Source of the DNA: an uncultured Bryobacteraceae bacterium
Lineage (GTDB): Bacteria; Acidobacteriota; Terriglobia; Bryobacterales; Bryobacteraceae
Length of the DNA stretch: 64,000 nt
Assembly (NCBI GenBank): GCA_937920635.1
Contig: CAKZUE010000046.1
Coordinates: 1-64,000, forward strand
Direction of reading: 5' to 3'
The notes beneath the pieces were generated by a model. It was not told where the DNA came from. It did not search any database and was given only the letters and a program-made list of their open reading frames with translations. Positions within the stretch are counted from its first letter, which is position 1; every line of letters starts with the position of its first letter. The position numbers and the translations under genes were made by a program. Shown here piece by piece: positions 33,296-43,029 of this stretch.

Positions 33296-34765
33296 ATGTC
33301 CCGATATCTGGCATTCGATCTGGGCGCCGAGAGCGGCCGCGCCATTTTGGGCGCTCTGGAAAACGGACGTCTGGAGCTGGAGGAACTACACCGTTTTCTG
33401 AACGAGCCTGTGCGCCTCCCGGATGGCCTTTACTGGGATACGTTCCGGCTTTTTCATGACATCCGGGAAGGATTGCGCATCGCGGGCCGCGAGCGGCGGC
33501 TGAAGCTCGACGGTGTGGCCGTGGACACCTGGGGCGTCGACTTCGGGCTGGTGGATGCGAACGGCGAGATTTGCCTGAATCCGCACCACTACCGCGACTC
33601 GCGCAATCAGGGCGCCTACGAGGAAGCGCTGGCGAAGGCGGGCCGCGAAAAGATCTTCGCCGAGACAGGCATTCAGTTCATGGCGCTCAATTCGCTGTAT
33701 CAGTTGTACGCCGCGCGGCGCGCCGCTTCGCCGGGGCTGTGGTCGGCGTCCCGGCTGCTGTTCATGCCGGATCTCTTCAACTACTGGCTGTGCGGCGAGC
33801 AGGCGAACGAACTGACCATTGCGTCCACCTCGCAGTTCTTCAATCCGGCAGCCATGCGGTGGTCGCTGGCGCTGTTTGACTCGCTCGGGCTGCCCAAGGC
33901 GGTCCTGGGACGGGTTCTGCCGCCGGGACAGCGGCTCGGAATACTGCTAGATGAGATCTGTTCGACCTGCGCCCTCGATCCGGTTCCCGTGTTCACGACG
34001 GCGAGCCACGACACGGCGTCGGCGGTGGCGGCGGTACCCGCCGCCGGAGACCGTCCGTGGTGCTACATCAGCTCGGGCACATGGTCCTTGATGGGCGTGG
34101 AGGCGGACGCCCCGGTCATCAACGAAAAATCGCTGGAGATGAACCTGACCAACGAGATCGGCGTGGAGGGGAAGATCCGGCTGCTGAAGAATATCGCCGG
34201 CCTGTGGATCGTGCAGGAATGCCGGCGGCAATGGCTGCTGGAGGGCCGCGAATACAGTTATGCCGAACTCACGGAAATGGCTGCCGGAGCTCCGCCATTT
34301 GTCGCCGTGATCGATCCGGATTCTTTCATCGAACCGGGAGAAATGCCGCGGCGGATCACTGAATTCTGCCGCCGGACAGCGCAAAAAGAGCCGGAATCCC
34401 ACGCGCAATTCATCCGCGTAGCGCTGGAAAGCCTGGCCCTGAGATACCGGCAGGTGCTGGAAATGCTGGAAGAATTGACGGGCGTGCGGGTCGAGGTGAT
34501 CCACATTGTCGGCGGCGGGTCGCGCAACGGGTTGTTGAACCAGTTCGTGGCGGCGGCGACCGGCCGCACCGTCGTGGCGGGGCCTGCGGAAGCCACTGCC
34601 GCGGGCAACATCCTGGTGCAGGCGATGGGAGCCGGCGAGATCGAAGGCTTGACGGCGCTGCGCCGGGTGGTGCGGGATTCGTTTTATCTCGAGACGATCG
34701 AGCCTCGCCACGATCCGGCCTGGGACCGGGCTTATGAGGCGTTTCTGAGGATCAAAGCAGCATAG
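33296..34765 (+). CDS. rhaB: rhamnulokinase (FGGY family)
   Basis: A 489-residue carbohydrate kinase that phosphorylates L-rhamnulose. It has the FGGY/actin-like phosphate-binding strand AFDLGAESGRA at the N-terminus, the substrate segment VDTWGVDFGLVD near residue 75, HDTASAVAAVP near 235, and the second phosphate/adenosine site GGGSRNGLLNQ near 405. Length and motifs fit RhaB. GGAAGG lies upstream of ATG 33296. Rhamnose isomerase and rhamnulose-1-phosphate aldolase are not in the window, so the pathway is only part-encoded here. Confidence 0.85.
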   Translation: MSRYLAFDLGAESGRAILGALENGRLELEELHRFLNEPVRLPDGLYWDTFRLFHDIREGLRIAGRERRLKLDGVAVDTWGVDFGLVDANGEICLNPHHYRDSRNQGAYEEALAKAGREKIFAETGIQFMALNSLYQLYAARRAASPGLWSASRLLFMPDLFNYWLCGEQANELTIASTSQFFNPAAMRWSLALFDSLGLPKAVLGRVLPPGQRLGILLDEICSTCALDPVPVFTTASHDTASAVAAVPAAGDRPWCYISSGTWSLMGVEADAPVINEKSLEMNLTNEIGVEGKIRLLKNIAGLWIVQECRRQWLLEGREYSYAELTEMAAGAPPFVAVIDPDSFIEPGEMPRRITEFCRRTAQKEPESHAQFIRVALESLALRYRQVLEMLEELTGVRVEVIHIVGGGSRNGLLNQFVAAATGRTVVAGPAEATAAGNILVQAMGAGEIEGLTALRRVVRDSFYLETIEPRHDPAWDRAYEAFLRIKAA

Positions 34766-34837
34766 GACATGGTGCGAGCAGCTCCCTGCCGGAGCGGTCC
34801 GGCCCTCCGGACAGGGAGGCTCGAATCTAGCGGCCTG

Positions 34838-35464
34838 CTACTTCTCCCGCCGGGCGATGATCTTGTCCACCATGCCGTAAGCGAGCGCCTGCTCGGCTTC
34901 CATGATGTAGTCGCGGTCGACATCGCGGGCGATGCGCTCGACGGGCTGGCCCGTGGCGTCGGCGAGGATCTGGTTGAGGATCTCGCGCATCCGCAGGATC
35001 TCCTTGGCGTAGATGTCGATGTCGGTGGCCTGGCCGGCCAGTCCGCTCATCGAGGGCTGGTGGATCAGGATGCGCGAATGGGGCAGAGCGAACCGCTTGC
35101 CCTTGGAGCCGCAGGCGAGCAGCACCGCCGCCATCGACGCCGCCTGGCCTACGCAGTAGGTGACGATGTCGGGCTCGACCAGGTTCATCGTGTCGAGAAT
35201 CGCCAGCCCGGCGGTGATGGAGCCGCCCGGCGAGTTGATGTAAAGCTGGATGTCCTTCTCGGGATCCTCGGCGGCGAGAAACAGCATCTGCGCGATGACG
35301 AGGTTGGCCACCTGATCGTCGATCGGCGTGCCGAGGAAAATGATGTTCTCGCGCAGCAGCCGCGAGTAGATGTCGTAGGCGCGTTCCCCGCGCGAGGTCT
35401 GCTCCACCACCATCGGCACCAGCATGTCCACGGGCGCCGGCGCAATTCTGCTGTCGTTGGGCAT
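34838..35464 (-). CDS. clpP: ATP-dependent Clp protease proteolytic subunit
   Basis: A 208-residue ClpP peptidase. The catalytic triad is Ser110 (GQAASMAAV), His135 ([10 protein letters not shown]) and the Asp near 184 in RDVDRDYIM. The YINSPGGSI oxyanion segment is intact. A strong AAAGGAGG site precedes ATG 35464; the 286-residue ORF start is spurious. No clpX or tig is nearby; instead it follows an Rrf2 regulator by 55 bp on the same strand, so this may be an accessory ClpP copy. Confidence 0.92.
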   Translation of the reverse strand: MPNDSRIAPAPVDMLVPMVVEQTSRGERAYDIYSRLLRENIIFLGTPIDDQVANLVIAQMLFLAAEDPEKDIQLYINSPGGSITAGLAILDTMNLVEPDIVTYCVGQAASMAAVLLACGSKGKRFALPHSRILIHQPSMSGLAGQATDIDIYAKEILRMREILNQILADATGQPVERIARDVDRDYIMEAEQALAYGMVDKIIARREK

Positions 35465-35519
35465 TCCGCCTCCTTTGCTGTAAGCCGCCCCGCCGGGCGG
35501 CGATGGCCTCCAGCCGGGG

Positions 35520-35996
35520 TCAGGCTTGTTCGCTCTTCGAGGAGCGCTTCGCGGCCTTCTTCTGCATCCTCTCGAGGTTCCTGCGCTTCTGCTCGAACCC
35601 CTTGGCCAGATCCAGAATCGTCGTGCGCTCCAGATACTCCATGATACGATTCCGCAGGGCCTTCCAGTTGTCGTGCATGCCGCAGGGGGCGTCGTCATTG
35701 CAAACCGCCATGCCCGCGGGACAGCGTTCGAAATCGGCCAGCCCGTCCACGGCGTCGACGATGCTCAGCAGGTTGAGTTCGCCCGGCGGAATCCGCAGGC
35801 TGAATCCGCCTGTCGGTCCCTTGCTGGAGCGCAGGAAGCCTTTGCGGGCCAGTTGCTGCAGGATCTTCGCCAGGAAGTGCGCCGGGATGTCCGCCTGCTC
35901 GGCGATCTGCTTGACCATGGCGTACTTGCCTTCGGGCACCGTGGCGAGCTGGACGAAGGCCCGAATTGCGTATTCCGCCGAACGTGAGTAGATCAT
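35520..35996 (-). CDS. Rrf2/IscR-type Fe-S transcriptional regulator
   Basis: A 158-residue winged-helix regulator. The DNA-binding part (1-70) includes [13 protein letters not shown] and KGPTGGFSL. Cys92, Cys99, Cys105 and His108 match the cluster-ligand layout of IscR (C-x5/6-C-x5-C-x2-H), so it probably binds a [2Fe-2S] cluster and senses iron-sulfur or redox state. The C-terminus is Lys-rich. It has its own promoter at 36043-36070 and probably co-transcribes clpP. Confidence 0.88.
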   Translation of the reverse strand: MIYSRSAEYAIRAFVQLATVPEGKYAMVKQIAEQADIPAHFLAKILQQLARKGFLRSSKGPTGGFSLRIPPGELNLLSIVDAVDGLADFERCPAGMAVCNDDAPCGMHDNWKALRNRIMEYLERTTILDLAKGFEQKRRNLERMQKKAAKRSSKSEQA

Positions 35997-36042
35997 GGAG
36001 ACCTCTAGAGCGCTGGGTGTTAATACACGTTTGTCCTTTAAT

Positions 36043-36070
36043 ACTATATACGAGGATGCAAGATTCGCAA
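36043..36070 (-). promoter_or_regulatory. sigma-70 promoter of the Rrf2 regulator
   Basis: On the minus strand TTGCGA and TATAGT are separated by 16 bp within an unusually A+T-rich stretch for this genome. Transcription would begin near 36036. The downstream ATTAAAGGACAAACGTGTATTAA, with two ATTAA elements, could be an operator for autoregulation. Confidence 0.5.
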
Positions 36071-36090
36071 CAGAAGATTCAGGGTTTGTT

Positions 36091-36870
36091 TCAAAGATCC
36101 AGGCCCAGGAATCCCCGGACCGCCCGCCCCAGCCCGGGCGCGTAGAGAGCCAGGCTGCCGCCGTAGATCGTGCGCCGTCCCTCGAAATCGTGCCAGACGC
36201 AGCCGGCTTCCTCGCCGATGATGGCCAGCGCAGCCACGTCCCAGGGTTTCAGCCCCGGTTCCAGATAAGCCTCGGCTTTGCCGGAAGCCACCAGCATGGC
36301 GTCCGTGGCGCCGCCCATCGAGCGGACTGCCCAGAAAGGCTCGAAGAACTCCAGCAGGCGCCCGCCCCAGGGCTCGCGGCGCGCCTGGTTCAGTTGCCCG
36401 AAACAGAGGACGGCGCGGCCGGGCTGTGCGATGGCTGAGCAGCGCAACTGTGTTTCCGTGCGCCCTTCCACGCACCAGGCGCCCTGGGCCCTGGAAGCGT
36501 AAAATACGCGGCCCTGCAAGGGAAACGACGCCACGCCCAGCACGATCTCTCCCTCCGCTTCCAGCGCCAGCAGATGGGCCCACAGGAAGGCGCCGCGGAC
36601 ATAGTCGCGCGTGCCGTCGATGGGATCGATGATCCAGCGGCGTCCGCTCGAGCCCGCGCGGCTGGCGCCCTCTTCGCCAAAGACTCCATCCGCGGGAAAC
36701 GCTTCGGCGAGCCGCGCCGCTATCAGGCGCTCGCATTCGCGGTCCGCAATCGTAACCGGCGAATCATCTGCCTTCGTCTCGGCGGCGGCGGAGCCGAAAT
36801 GCCCGAGGGCTACCGAAGCGGCAGCCCGGGCCAGTTCCAGCGCCGTTTCCAGTTCCCGTTCCCAGGCCAT
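36091..36870 (-). CDS. inositol monophosphatase-family phosphatase (HisN-like)
   Basis: A 259-residue Mg-dependent phosphatase. Metal ligands are the Glu residues in FGEEGA (near 66) and the Asp residues in IDPIDGTRDYVRG (near 81-90), with a third Asp in PWDVAA near 210. The FPADGVFGEE and DPIDGT spacing resembles histidinol-phosphatase HisN more than inositol monophosphatase, but CysQ-like or IMPase roles remain possible. It stands alone, divergent from the acyl-CoA ligase. Confidence 0.83.
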   Translation of the reverse strand: MAWERELETALELARAAASVALGHFGSAAAETKADDSPVTIADRECERLIAARLAEAFPADGVFGEEGASRAGSSGRRWIIDPIDGTRDYVRGAFLWAHLLALEAEGEIVLGVASFPLQGRVFYASRAQGAWCVEGRTETQLRCSAIAQPGRAVLCFGQLNQARREPWGGRLLEFFEPFWAVRSMGGATDAMLVASGKAEAYLEPGLKPWDVAALAIIGEEAGCVWHDFEGRRTIYGGSLALYAPGLGRAVRGFLGLDL

Positions 36871-36960
36871 CCCCTCATCTTACAGCTTCGCGATTCAGTA
36901 ACCTGATAAGAGCCGCGCCCTGCTGGCGCGCCGATCCCAACGCGAGAGGATGACGACTGC

Positions 36961-38775
36961 ATGGCGAGGATAGCGCCTGCCGTGCCCGCAGAGAAAAGAA
37001 CCGTCTACCGGATGCTGCGCGCCGCGGCAGAAACCTGGAATGGCAAAGCGGCGATGCACCAGCCAATCGGGAAGGGCGCCTACCGCGCCTGGACCTGGAA
37101 CGAGTACCTCCACACGGCGGAAAGGGCGGCCGCCGCGCTGCGCGCAGCGGGGGTCCGCAAAGGCGACGTGGTGGGGCTCGCCTCGGAAACGAGAGCGGAG
37201 TTCTATCTGGCCGATCTCGGCGTCATGACCGCCGGCGCCATAGCCGCGGCCGTTTATACGTCGCTGCCGGCGGCAGAGCAGGTCCGCACTCTGAAGGCCT
37301 GCCATCCGCGCGCCGTGTTTGTCGAGAACCCCAGGGCGTTGCGCGCCCTGGAACAGGCCGGACTCGCCGAACTGGGTGTTCCGAGGATTCTCCTCACCGG
37401 AGAAGAGGAGTCCGCGGTCTCCTTTCAGGAGTTCCTGGCCGCCGGGGATCGCGCGCTGGCAGCCGACCCGGCGCTCATCGAACACCTCCAGAGTGAGATC
37501 TCGCCCGCCGATCCGGCCATTCTCTATCTGACCTCAGGCGCGACCGGCGAGCCCAAAATGGGCCTCGTCAGCCACAACGCCATTCTGGCCAACTGCGAGT
37601 GCGGGCCGCCGGCGCTTCCGATTGGCGAGAGCGACTCGGCCCTGGTTTTTCTGCCCTCGGCTCACATCACGCAGCGGCTGGTGCTGGAGCTCCTCATGAT
37701 CCGCATGGGCGTGCCGGTGTGGTTCAGCGAGGGACTGTCGAAAATGCCGGCGGAATTACGCTCCGTGCGTCCGACATTCTTCGTTGCGCCTCCGCGCGTG
37801 TGGGAGCGTATTTACTCCAGCATTACAACAGAAATCCGCAAGAAACCCGCGGCCGTCCGCAAACTGTTTTACATGGGCCTGGGCGTGGGTTCGGAGGCCG
37901 CGCGGGCGCGGGCGCAGGGGCGCGAGCCAGCGCCGTGGGTGAAGGCGTCGCTCCGGTTTTTCGACCGGATCGTGTTCTCCAGGATCCGCGAGCGGCTCGG
38001 CGGCCGCATCCGGGTGGCGGCGAGCGGAGCGGCGCCGCTGGGCCGCGACCTGGCCGAATTCTTCTCCGCCATCGGCCTGCCGCTGATTGAAGGCTACGGC
38101 TTGACCGAGGGCGGCGTGGTCATCCTGAACCCGCTCTCCAATCCCCGCCCCGGTTCGATCGGCAAGCCGCTGAAGGGCGTCGAAGTGCGCCTGTCGGACG
38201 AAGGCGAACTTCTGTTGCGCGGGGAGATGATTTTCTCCGGCTATTACAACGATCCGGCCGCCACGGCGGCAGTGCTCCGCGACGGCTGGCTCCACACGGG
38301 CGACCTGGCCGAGATCGACGCCGACGGCTATGTCTGGATCACCGGGCGCAAGAAAGAACTGATTGTCTCCTCCAACGGGAAGAAGATCTTTCCGGCCAGG
38401 ATCGAAGGACTGTTCAAGCTGGAGCCGCTTGTCAACCAGGTGATGCTGCTCGGCGACCGCATGCCCTATGTGGCGGCCGTGCTCACCATCAACGCCGACG
38501 CCGCCGCCTCGCTTGGCCTTGTCCCCGCCGGAACGCCGCTGGCCGATGCCGCCCGCTCCCCCGCCGTGCAGGAGGAGATGCGGCGCATCGTCGCCAAAAT
38601 CAACCGCCAGCTCGCCCAGTTCGAACAGATCCGCAAGTTCAAGATTCTCGACCGCGAATTTTCCATTGAAACCGGAGAAATGACGCCAACGATGAAATTG
38701 CGACGCGGGAAAGTGATCTCCAATTTAAGTGACATTGTGCGAGAATTATACCTGGGCCGCGAAGAGCTGGAATGA
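36961..38775 (+). CDS. long-chain fatty acid-CoA ligase (AMP-binding)
   Basis: A 604-residue adenylate-forming enzyme that activates fatty acids to acyl-CoA. The AMP-binding P-loop is LTSGATGEPK near residue 188, with Ala where Thr is usual. EGYGLTEGG near 377 is the acyl-adenylate motif, GWLHTGD near 441 the ribose-binding motif, and the catalytic Lys lies in TPTMKLRR near 580. Length fits the FadD/FAA group. Its stop overlaps the next start (ATGA). Confidence 0.88.
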   Translation: MARIAPAVPAEKRTVYRMLRAAAETWNGKAAMHQPIGKGAYRAWTWNEYLHTAERAAAALRAAGVRKGDVVGLASETRAEFYLADLGVMTAGAIAAAVYTSLPAAEQVRTLKACHPRAVFVENPRALRALEQAGLAELGVPRILLTGEEESAVSFQEFLAAGDRALAADPALIEHLQSEISPADPAILYLTSGATGEPKMGLVSHNAILANCECGPPALPIGESDSALVFLPSAHITQRLVLELLMIRMGVPVWFSEGLSKMPAELRSVRPTFFVAPPRVWERIYSSITTEIRKKPAAVRKLFYMGLGVGSEAARARAQGREPAPWVKASLRFFDRIVFSRIRERLGGRIRVAASGAAPLGRDLAEFFSAIGLPLIEGYGLTEGGVVILNPLSNPRPGSIGKPLKGVEVRLSDEGELLLRGEMIFSGYYNDPAATAAVLRDGWLHTGDLAEIDADGYVWITGRKKELIVSSNGKKIFPARIEGLFKLEPLVNQVMLLGDRMPYVAAVLTINADAAASLGLVPAGTPLADAARSPAVQEEMRRIVAKINRQLAQFEQIRKFKILDREFSIETGEMTPTMKLRRGKVISNLSDIVRELYLGREELE

Positions 38776-39581
38776 CCTTTTTCGTTCTGGCGCTCCTGTG
38801 GCAGTCCGGATTCTTCTTCTCCGAAGTCCGTCCCTGGCGGTGGAGCGAGGGCCGCGGCGAGTTGATCCCGGCGCTGGCGGCCGTGCTCGACAATCAGACA
38901 GGGCAGGACTTCGCCATGGCGCGTTTTCTGGTCCGCGTGCATTGTTCAGGAGGCGGCGTGCGCGAGTATCCGGTTCTGCTGCGGGATGTCCTGATGGGCA
39001 GACAGCAGGTGGAAGTCACCGCCTACGATTCCATCGGTTCCGTCCCTTCTTGCCCGGGAACGCCGGAAGTCGTGCCGCTCGACTCGGTCCCTTATTCCGG
39101 GCAGCAACGGCCGGCATTCGTCGTCTTCGGCTTCTCCCGCCGGAACAAAGGCAATGAGGTCTCTGCCGATCTGGAAGGCATTCTGGATTACCGCCGGCAT
39201 TCGGAAGCGCATCAGACGGTCGAGTTCCGGCCCTGGCGGGGCCACGGAGCAAGGTTCACGCTTCCGGGCATGCCGGACATGGCTTTTTACATGATCCGCG
39301 TCGTCCCGGGCCGCGTGGGGCTGGCCGGCTTCGTTCTCGAGGCTTCTCCCGAACCCCGCAATGCGCTGTCCCGTTTCCTGCGCTTCTATGACGTGCCGCC
39401 CGGGGAGGCGCGCTTCCTGGGCCTCTTCGAACTCGAGCTGGACGGGCCCGGTCGGGCATCGGTCGTGCTGACGCCCGCCTCGGGGCTATTGCCGGAACTC
39501 GCGCCAATGGTGCCCAGGCCTCTGGCCGCGGCGCGCGCCACGGTTCCGCCTGCCAGCTCCACCGTAGTGGCCGAACCGTGA
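38772..39581 (+). CDS. uncharacterised exported protein
   Basis: A 269-residue protein with a short N-terminal hydrophobic segment (MTFFVLALLWQSGFFF), which is either a signal peptide or an anchor, followed by beta-rich sequence and a Pro/Ala-rich tail. I recognise no family. It is translationally coupled to the acyl-CoA ligase by a 4-bp overlap, so a link to lipid metabolism or the envelope is possible. It ends 36 bp before purE. Confidence 0.65.
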   Translation: MTFFVLALLWQSGFFFSEVRPWRWSEGRGELIPALAAVLDNQTGQDFAMARFLVRVHCSGGGVREYPVLLRDVLMGRQQVEVTAYDSIGSVPSCPGTPEVVPLDSVPYSGQQRPAFVVFGFSRRNKGNEVSADLEGILDYRRHSEAHQTVEFRPWRGHGARFTLPGMPDMAFYMIRVVPGRVGLAGFVLEASPEPRNALSRFLRFYDVPPGEARFLGLFELELDGPGRASVVLTPASGLLPELAPMVPRPLAAARATVPPASSTVVAEP

Positions 39582-39617
39582 CGCGGCCGCTCGCGGCACA
39601 TCGCTATCCTGTAAGTC

Positions 39618-40130
39618 ATGAGCACAACGCAGCCGCTGGTCGGCGTCCTCATGGGCAGCAGTTCCGACTGGGAAACCATGCAGCACGCCTGCGCCATCCT
39701 CGAGCAGTTTGGCATCCCGTACGAGAAGCGCGTAACCTCGGCCCACCGCACTCCGGAACTGACGGCGGAATACGGCCGGACCGCGCGCCAGCGCGGGCTC
39801 AAGGCGATCATCGCCGGCGCCGGCGGCGCCGCGCATCTGCCGGGAATGCTTGCCGCCTACACGACACTGCCCGTGCTGGGCGTGCCGGTCAAAGGATCTT
39901 CTCTTGAAGGGCTGGACTCGCTGCTCTCCATCGTGCAGATGCCGGCGGGCGTGCCGGTGCCGACCTTCGCCATCGGGCGCGCGGGCGCGGTGAACGCTGC
40001 TCTGACGGCCGTGGCGATCCTCGCCCTGTCCGATGCCAGCCTCGCAGCAAAGCTCGAAGAATACCGCGCGGAGCTGCGCGCCAAGGTGGAGTCCTCCACG
40101 CTCCCGGATACCGCTTCGCCGAAGTCATGA
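39618..40130 (+). CDS. purE: N5-carboxyaminoimidazole ribonucleotide mutase
   Basis: A 170-residue class I PurE, which converts N5-CAIR to CAIR in purine synthesis. The substrate-binding MGSSSDW, SAHRTPE and [12 protein letters not shown] segments are intact, and [14 protein letters not shown] is the late family block. It overlaps purK by 4 bp (ATGA), the standard purEK arrangement, which supports the class I call because purK is present. Confidence 0.95.
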   Translation: MSTTQPLVGVLMGSSSDWETMQHACAILEQFGIPYEKRVTSAHRTPELTAEYGRTARQRGLKAIIAGAGGAAHLPGMLAAYTTLPVLGVPVKGSSLEGLDSLLSIVQMPAGVPVPTFAIGRAGAVNAALTAVAILALSDASLAAKLEEYRAELRAKVESSTLPDTASPKS

Positions 40131-41278
40131 AACGGGTTCTGCCTCCGGGCTCGGTCATCGGCGTTCTCGGCAGCGGCCAGCTTGGGCGGATGTTCGCCAT
40201 CGCCGCGCGCCGGATGGGCTACCGCGTGCACACGCTGTCGCCGGATGAAGATACACCGACAGGGCAGGTGTCCGATGTCGAGATCCGAGCCTCCTACGGC
40301 GACCTTGACGCCGTGCGCGGGTTCGCCAGCCGCGCCGATGTCGTCACGTTCGAGTTCGAGAACATCCCCACGGCTTCCATTGAAGCCTGCGCCGCGCTGG
40401 TCCCGGTCCACCCTCGGGCCGAGGTCCTGCACATCACCCAGCACCGGCTGCGGGAAAAAACATTTCTTGTGAAAAATGGTTTTCCGTGCGCCCCGTTCCG
40501 CCATGTCCGTTCAGCCGCCGAGCTGGAAACCGCGGCAGCGCAGATCGGCCTGCCCGCCGTGCTGAAGACAGCAGGCTTCGGCTACGACGGCAAGGGGCAG
40601 CGGCTGCTGAAAAGCCCGCAGGACCTGGCGCCGGCGTGGGAGTCGATCGGCGCCGCGGAGGCGGTGCTCGAGAAGTTCATCGATTTCGAGTGCGAGCTGA
40701 GCGTGGTGGCCGCGCGCGATCAGGACGGGTGCTTCGCGCCTTTCCCCGTCTGCCTCAACACCCACTCCCAGCACATTCTCGACCTGACAGTTGCTCCCGC
40801 TCCCATCGATCCCCGCATCGCCGCCCGCGCCGTCGAGATCACGCGCGGCATCCTGGAGGCTCTCGATGCCGTGGGCGTGCTTTGCGTGGAGTTCTTCCTG
40901 ACGCGCAGCGGCGAGCTGCTGGTCAATGAAATCGCCCCGCGCCCGCACAATTCCGGCCACTACAGTTTCGATGCCTGCGTCACCTCGCAGTTCGAGCAGC
41001 AGCTCCGCGCCGTCTGCGGCCTCCCTCTGGGTTCCACCGAACAGATGCGGCCCGCAGCCATGGCCAACGTCCTCGGCGATCTCTGGGCCGGGGGCGAACC
41101 GCTCTGGCGCCGCGCCGCCGCGTTTCCGGAAGTGAAGCTCCACCTCTACGGCAAACTTGAGCCGCGCCCGGGGCGCAAGATGGGCCATCTGACCGCGCTG
41201 GCGCACAGCGTGGAAGAAGCAAGCGAGCGCGTGCAGGCCGCGCGGGCTGCCCTCACGGACCGCGCCGCGGAGTCCTGA
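40127..41278 (+). CDS. purK: N5-carboxyaminoimidazole ribonucleotide synthase
   Basis: A 383-residue ATP-grasp enzyme that makes N5-CAIR from AIR, ATP and bicarbonate. It has [11 protein letters not shown] near residue 10, the ATP-grasp core [13 protein letters not shown] near 146, the [13 protein letters not shown] strand, and the metal-binding [14 protein letters not shown] near 266. Coupled to purE. It acts in de novo purine synthesis in the cytoplasm. Confidence 0.95.
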   Translation: MKRVLPPGSVIGVLGSGQLGRMFAIAARRMGYRVHTLSPDEDTPTGQVSDVEIRASYGDLDAVRGFASRADVVTFEFENIPTASIEACAALVPVHPRAEVLHITQHRLREKTFLVKNGFPCAPFRHVRSAAELETAAAQIGLPAVLKTAGFGYDGKGQRLLKSPQDLAPAWESIGAAEAVLEKFIDFECELSVVAARDQDGCFAPFPVCLNTHSQHILDLTVAPAPIDPRIAARAVEITRGILEALDAVGVLCVEFFLTRSGELLVNEIAPRPHNSGHYSFDACVTSQFEQQLRAVCGLPLGSTEQMRPAAMANVLGDLWAGGEPLWRRAAAFPEVKLHLYGKLEPRPGRKMGHLTALAHSVEEASERVQAARAALTDRAAES

Positions 41279-41281
41279 CCC

Positions 41282-42484
41282 ATGCCCGCGCCGCGCATCA
41301 CGGTCATCGGCGGCGGCGCCGTGGGTCTGGCTTCGGCGTTCCGGATTCTGGAGCGCCTGCCGGACGCCCGGCTCACGCTTCTCGAGAAAGAGCCGCATGT
41401 GGCCGCGCATCAGACGGGGAACAACTCGGGCGTCATGCACTGCGGCCTGGCCTACCGGCCCGGCTCGGCCAAGGCGCGGCTGGCGGTGCGCGGCATCCGG
41501 CAGCTCATCGCGTTCTGCCGGGAGCACGGCATCCCGCACGACGTCTGCGGCAAGCTGGTGGTGGCCTCGCGCGAGGACCAGGTTCCGCGGCTCCAGGACC
41601 TGCTGGAACGCGGCACGGCCAACGGGCTGCGCGGCCTCGAAATCCTGCCGCCGGAGCGCATCCGCGAATTCGAGCCCCACGCCGCCGGCGTGGCCGCGCT
41701 GCGCGTGCCCGAGGAGGGCATCGTCGACTCCCCGGCCGTCTGCGAGACGCTGGCGCGCCTCATCGAGGCCCGCGGCGGCCGCGTCGTTCTGTCAGCCGGC
41801 GTGCGGCGGCTCCGGCTGCGCGGCGAGGAATGGATCGCTGAAACAGATCAGGGTGAATTCGTTTCAGACTACCTCGTCGCCTGCGCCGGGCTTCAGGCCG
41901 ACCGGGTGGCCCGGATGGCCGGAGAGACCACCGAAATCCGCATCGTCCCCTTCCGCGGCGACTACTACCGCCTGAAGCCGGAGCGCGAATTCCTGGTGCG
42001 CAACCTGATCTATCCGGTCGCCGATCCACGCTTCCCATTTCTGGGCGTCCATTTCACGCGCATGATCCGCGGCGGCATCGAGGCGGGGCCGAATGCCGTG
42101 CTCTCGCTCGCCCGCGAAGGCTACTCGCGCACGGCGTTCCACCCGCGCGACGCCTTCGAGGCGGTTGTGTTCCCGGGGCTGTGGCGCTTCCTGGCGCGCC
42201 ACGCCTCGATGTGCTGGAGCGAGCTGCGCGGCGCCTTCTCCCGCGAACTCTTCTGCCGCTCGCTGCAAACCCTGGTGCCCGAAGTGCAGCCCGAAGACCT
42301 GGAGCCTGCCGGAGCAGGCATCCGCGCCCAGGCTATGACGCCCGACGGCCGCCTTGTGGAAGACTTCGCTTTCCTCAACCGGCGCCGCGCCGTGCATGTG
42401 CTCAACGCTCCCTCGCCCGCCGCCACCGCTTGTCTGGCCATTGGCGAGGAGGTGGCAGCACAGTGGATGCAGCAGTTCCACTAG
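41282..42484 (+). CDS. lhgO: L-2-hydroxyglutarate oxidase/dehydrogenase
   Basis: A 400-residue FAD-dependent enzyme of the DAO family. It has the dinucleotide motif VIGGGAVGLA at residue 8, the diagnostic HQTGNNSGVMHCGLAY near 42, KLVVA near 95 and the later GIEAGPNAVL near 265. LhgO oxidises L-2-hydroxyglutarate to 2-oxoglutarate and feeds electrons to the quinone pool, or repairs this by-product of malate dehydrogenase. It starts 3 bp after purK. Confidence 0.88.
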   Translation: MPAPRITVIGGGAVGLASAFRILERLPDARLTLLEKEPHVAAHQTGNNSGVMHCGLAYRPGSAKARLAVRGIRQLIAFCREHGIPHDVCGKLVVASREDQVPRLQDLLERGTANGLRGLEILPPERIREFEPHAAGVAALRVPEEGIVDSPAVCETLARLIEARGGRVVLSAGVRRLRLRGEEWIAETDQGEFVSDYLVACAGLQADRVARMAGETTEIRIVPFRGDYYRLKPEREFLVRNLIYPVADPRFPFLGVHFTRMIRGGIEAGPNAVLSLAREGYSRTAFHPRDAFEAVVFPGLWRFLARHASMCWSELRGAFSRELFCRSLQTLVPEVQPEDLEPAGAGIRAQAMTPDGRLVEDFAFLNRRRAVHVLNAPSPAATACLAIGEEVAAQWMQQFH

Positions 42485-42539
42485 CACAATTTCTGCTGTC
42501 ACGCGGATGGCCGCGGGTGTATCTTCAATACCGAAAGTT

Positions 42540-42986
42540 ATGATCAGCGCGATCATCCGTGCTTGTCCGGGCTGCGGCAAAAGCAACCGCGTGCCGCCGT
42601 CCCGGCTGGCCGATCGTGGCCGCTGCGGCGCCTGCCGGGCGCCGCTGCCGCCGCTGGGGGAACCGCTCGAAGTCACGCCGGCGGAGTTCGACGCGATCAT
42701 CTCCGCCTCGCCCGTGCCCGTGTTGGTGGACTTCTGGGCGCCGTGGTGCGGCCCCTGCCGGATGGCCGCGCCTGAGCTGGCCGCGCTCGCCCGTGAGGTG
42801 GCTGGCCGGGCGCTGGTGCTCGAAGTGAACATCGATGAGCATCCTGGTCTGGCTGCGCGCTTCGGAGTGCAGTCCATCCCGAACTTCCTCGTGTTTGCCG
42901 GGGGACGGCTGATCCTGCAGCGCGCGGGGCTGGCGCCGCGCAGCGAGATGCGCCGCTGGCTCGAAACAGGTTTCGCCGCCGCCTGA
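42540..42986 (+). CDS. trxC: thioredoxin 2 (zinc-ribbon thioredoxin)
   Basis: A 148-residue thioredoxin. An N-terminal zinc ribbon with two Cys pairs (CPGC, CGAC) precedes the thioredoxin fold, with active site WCGPC near residue 71 and the cis-Pro segment SIPNFLVF near 115. It reduces disulfides in the cytoplasm. The start at 42540 excludes an upstream extension that overlaps lhgO out of frame. The zinc ribbon distinguishes it from TrxA. Confidence 0.9.
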   Translation: MISAIIRACPGCGKSNRVPPSRLADRGRCGACRAPLPPLGEPLEVTPAEFDAIISASPVPVLVDFWAPWCGPCRMAAPELAALAREVAGRALVLEVNIDEHPGLAARFGVQSIPNFLVFAGGRLILQRAGLAPRSEMRRWLETGFAAA

Positions 42987-43029
42987 TGGCGCCCGCTGTC
43001 CGCCGGGCTACACTGGAGGCGGACGGGTC

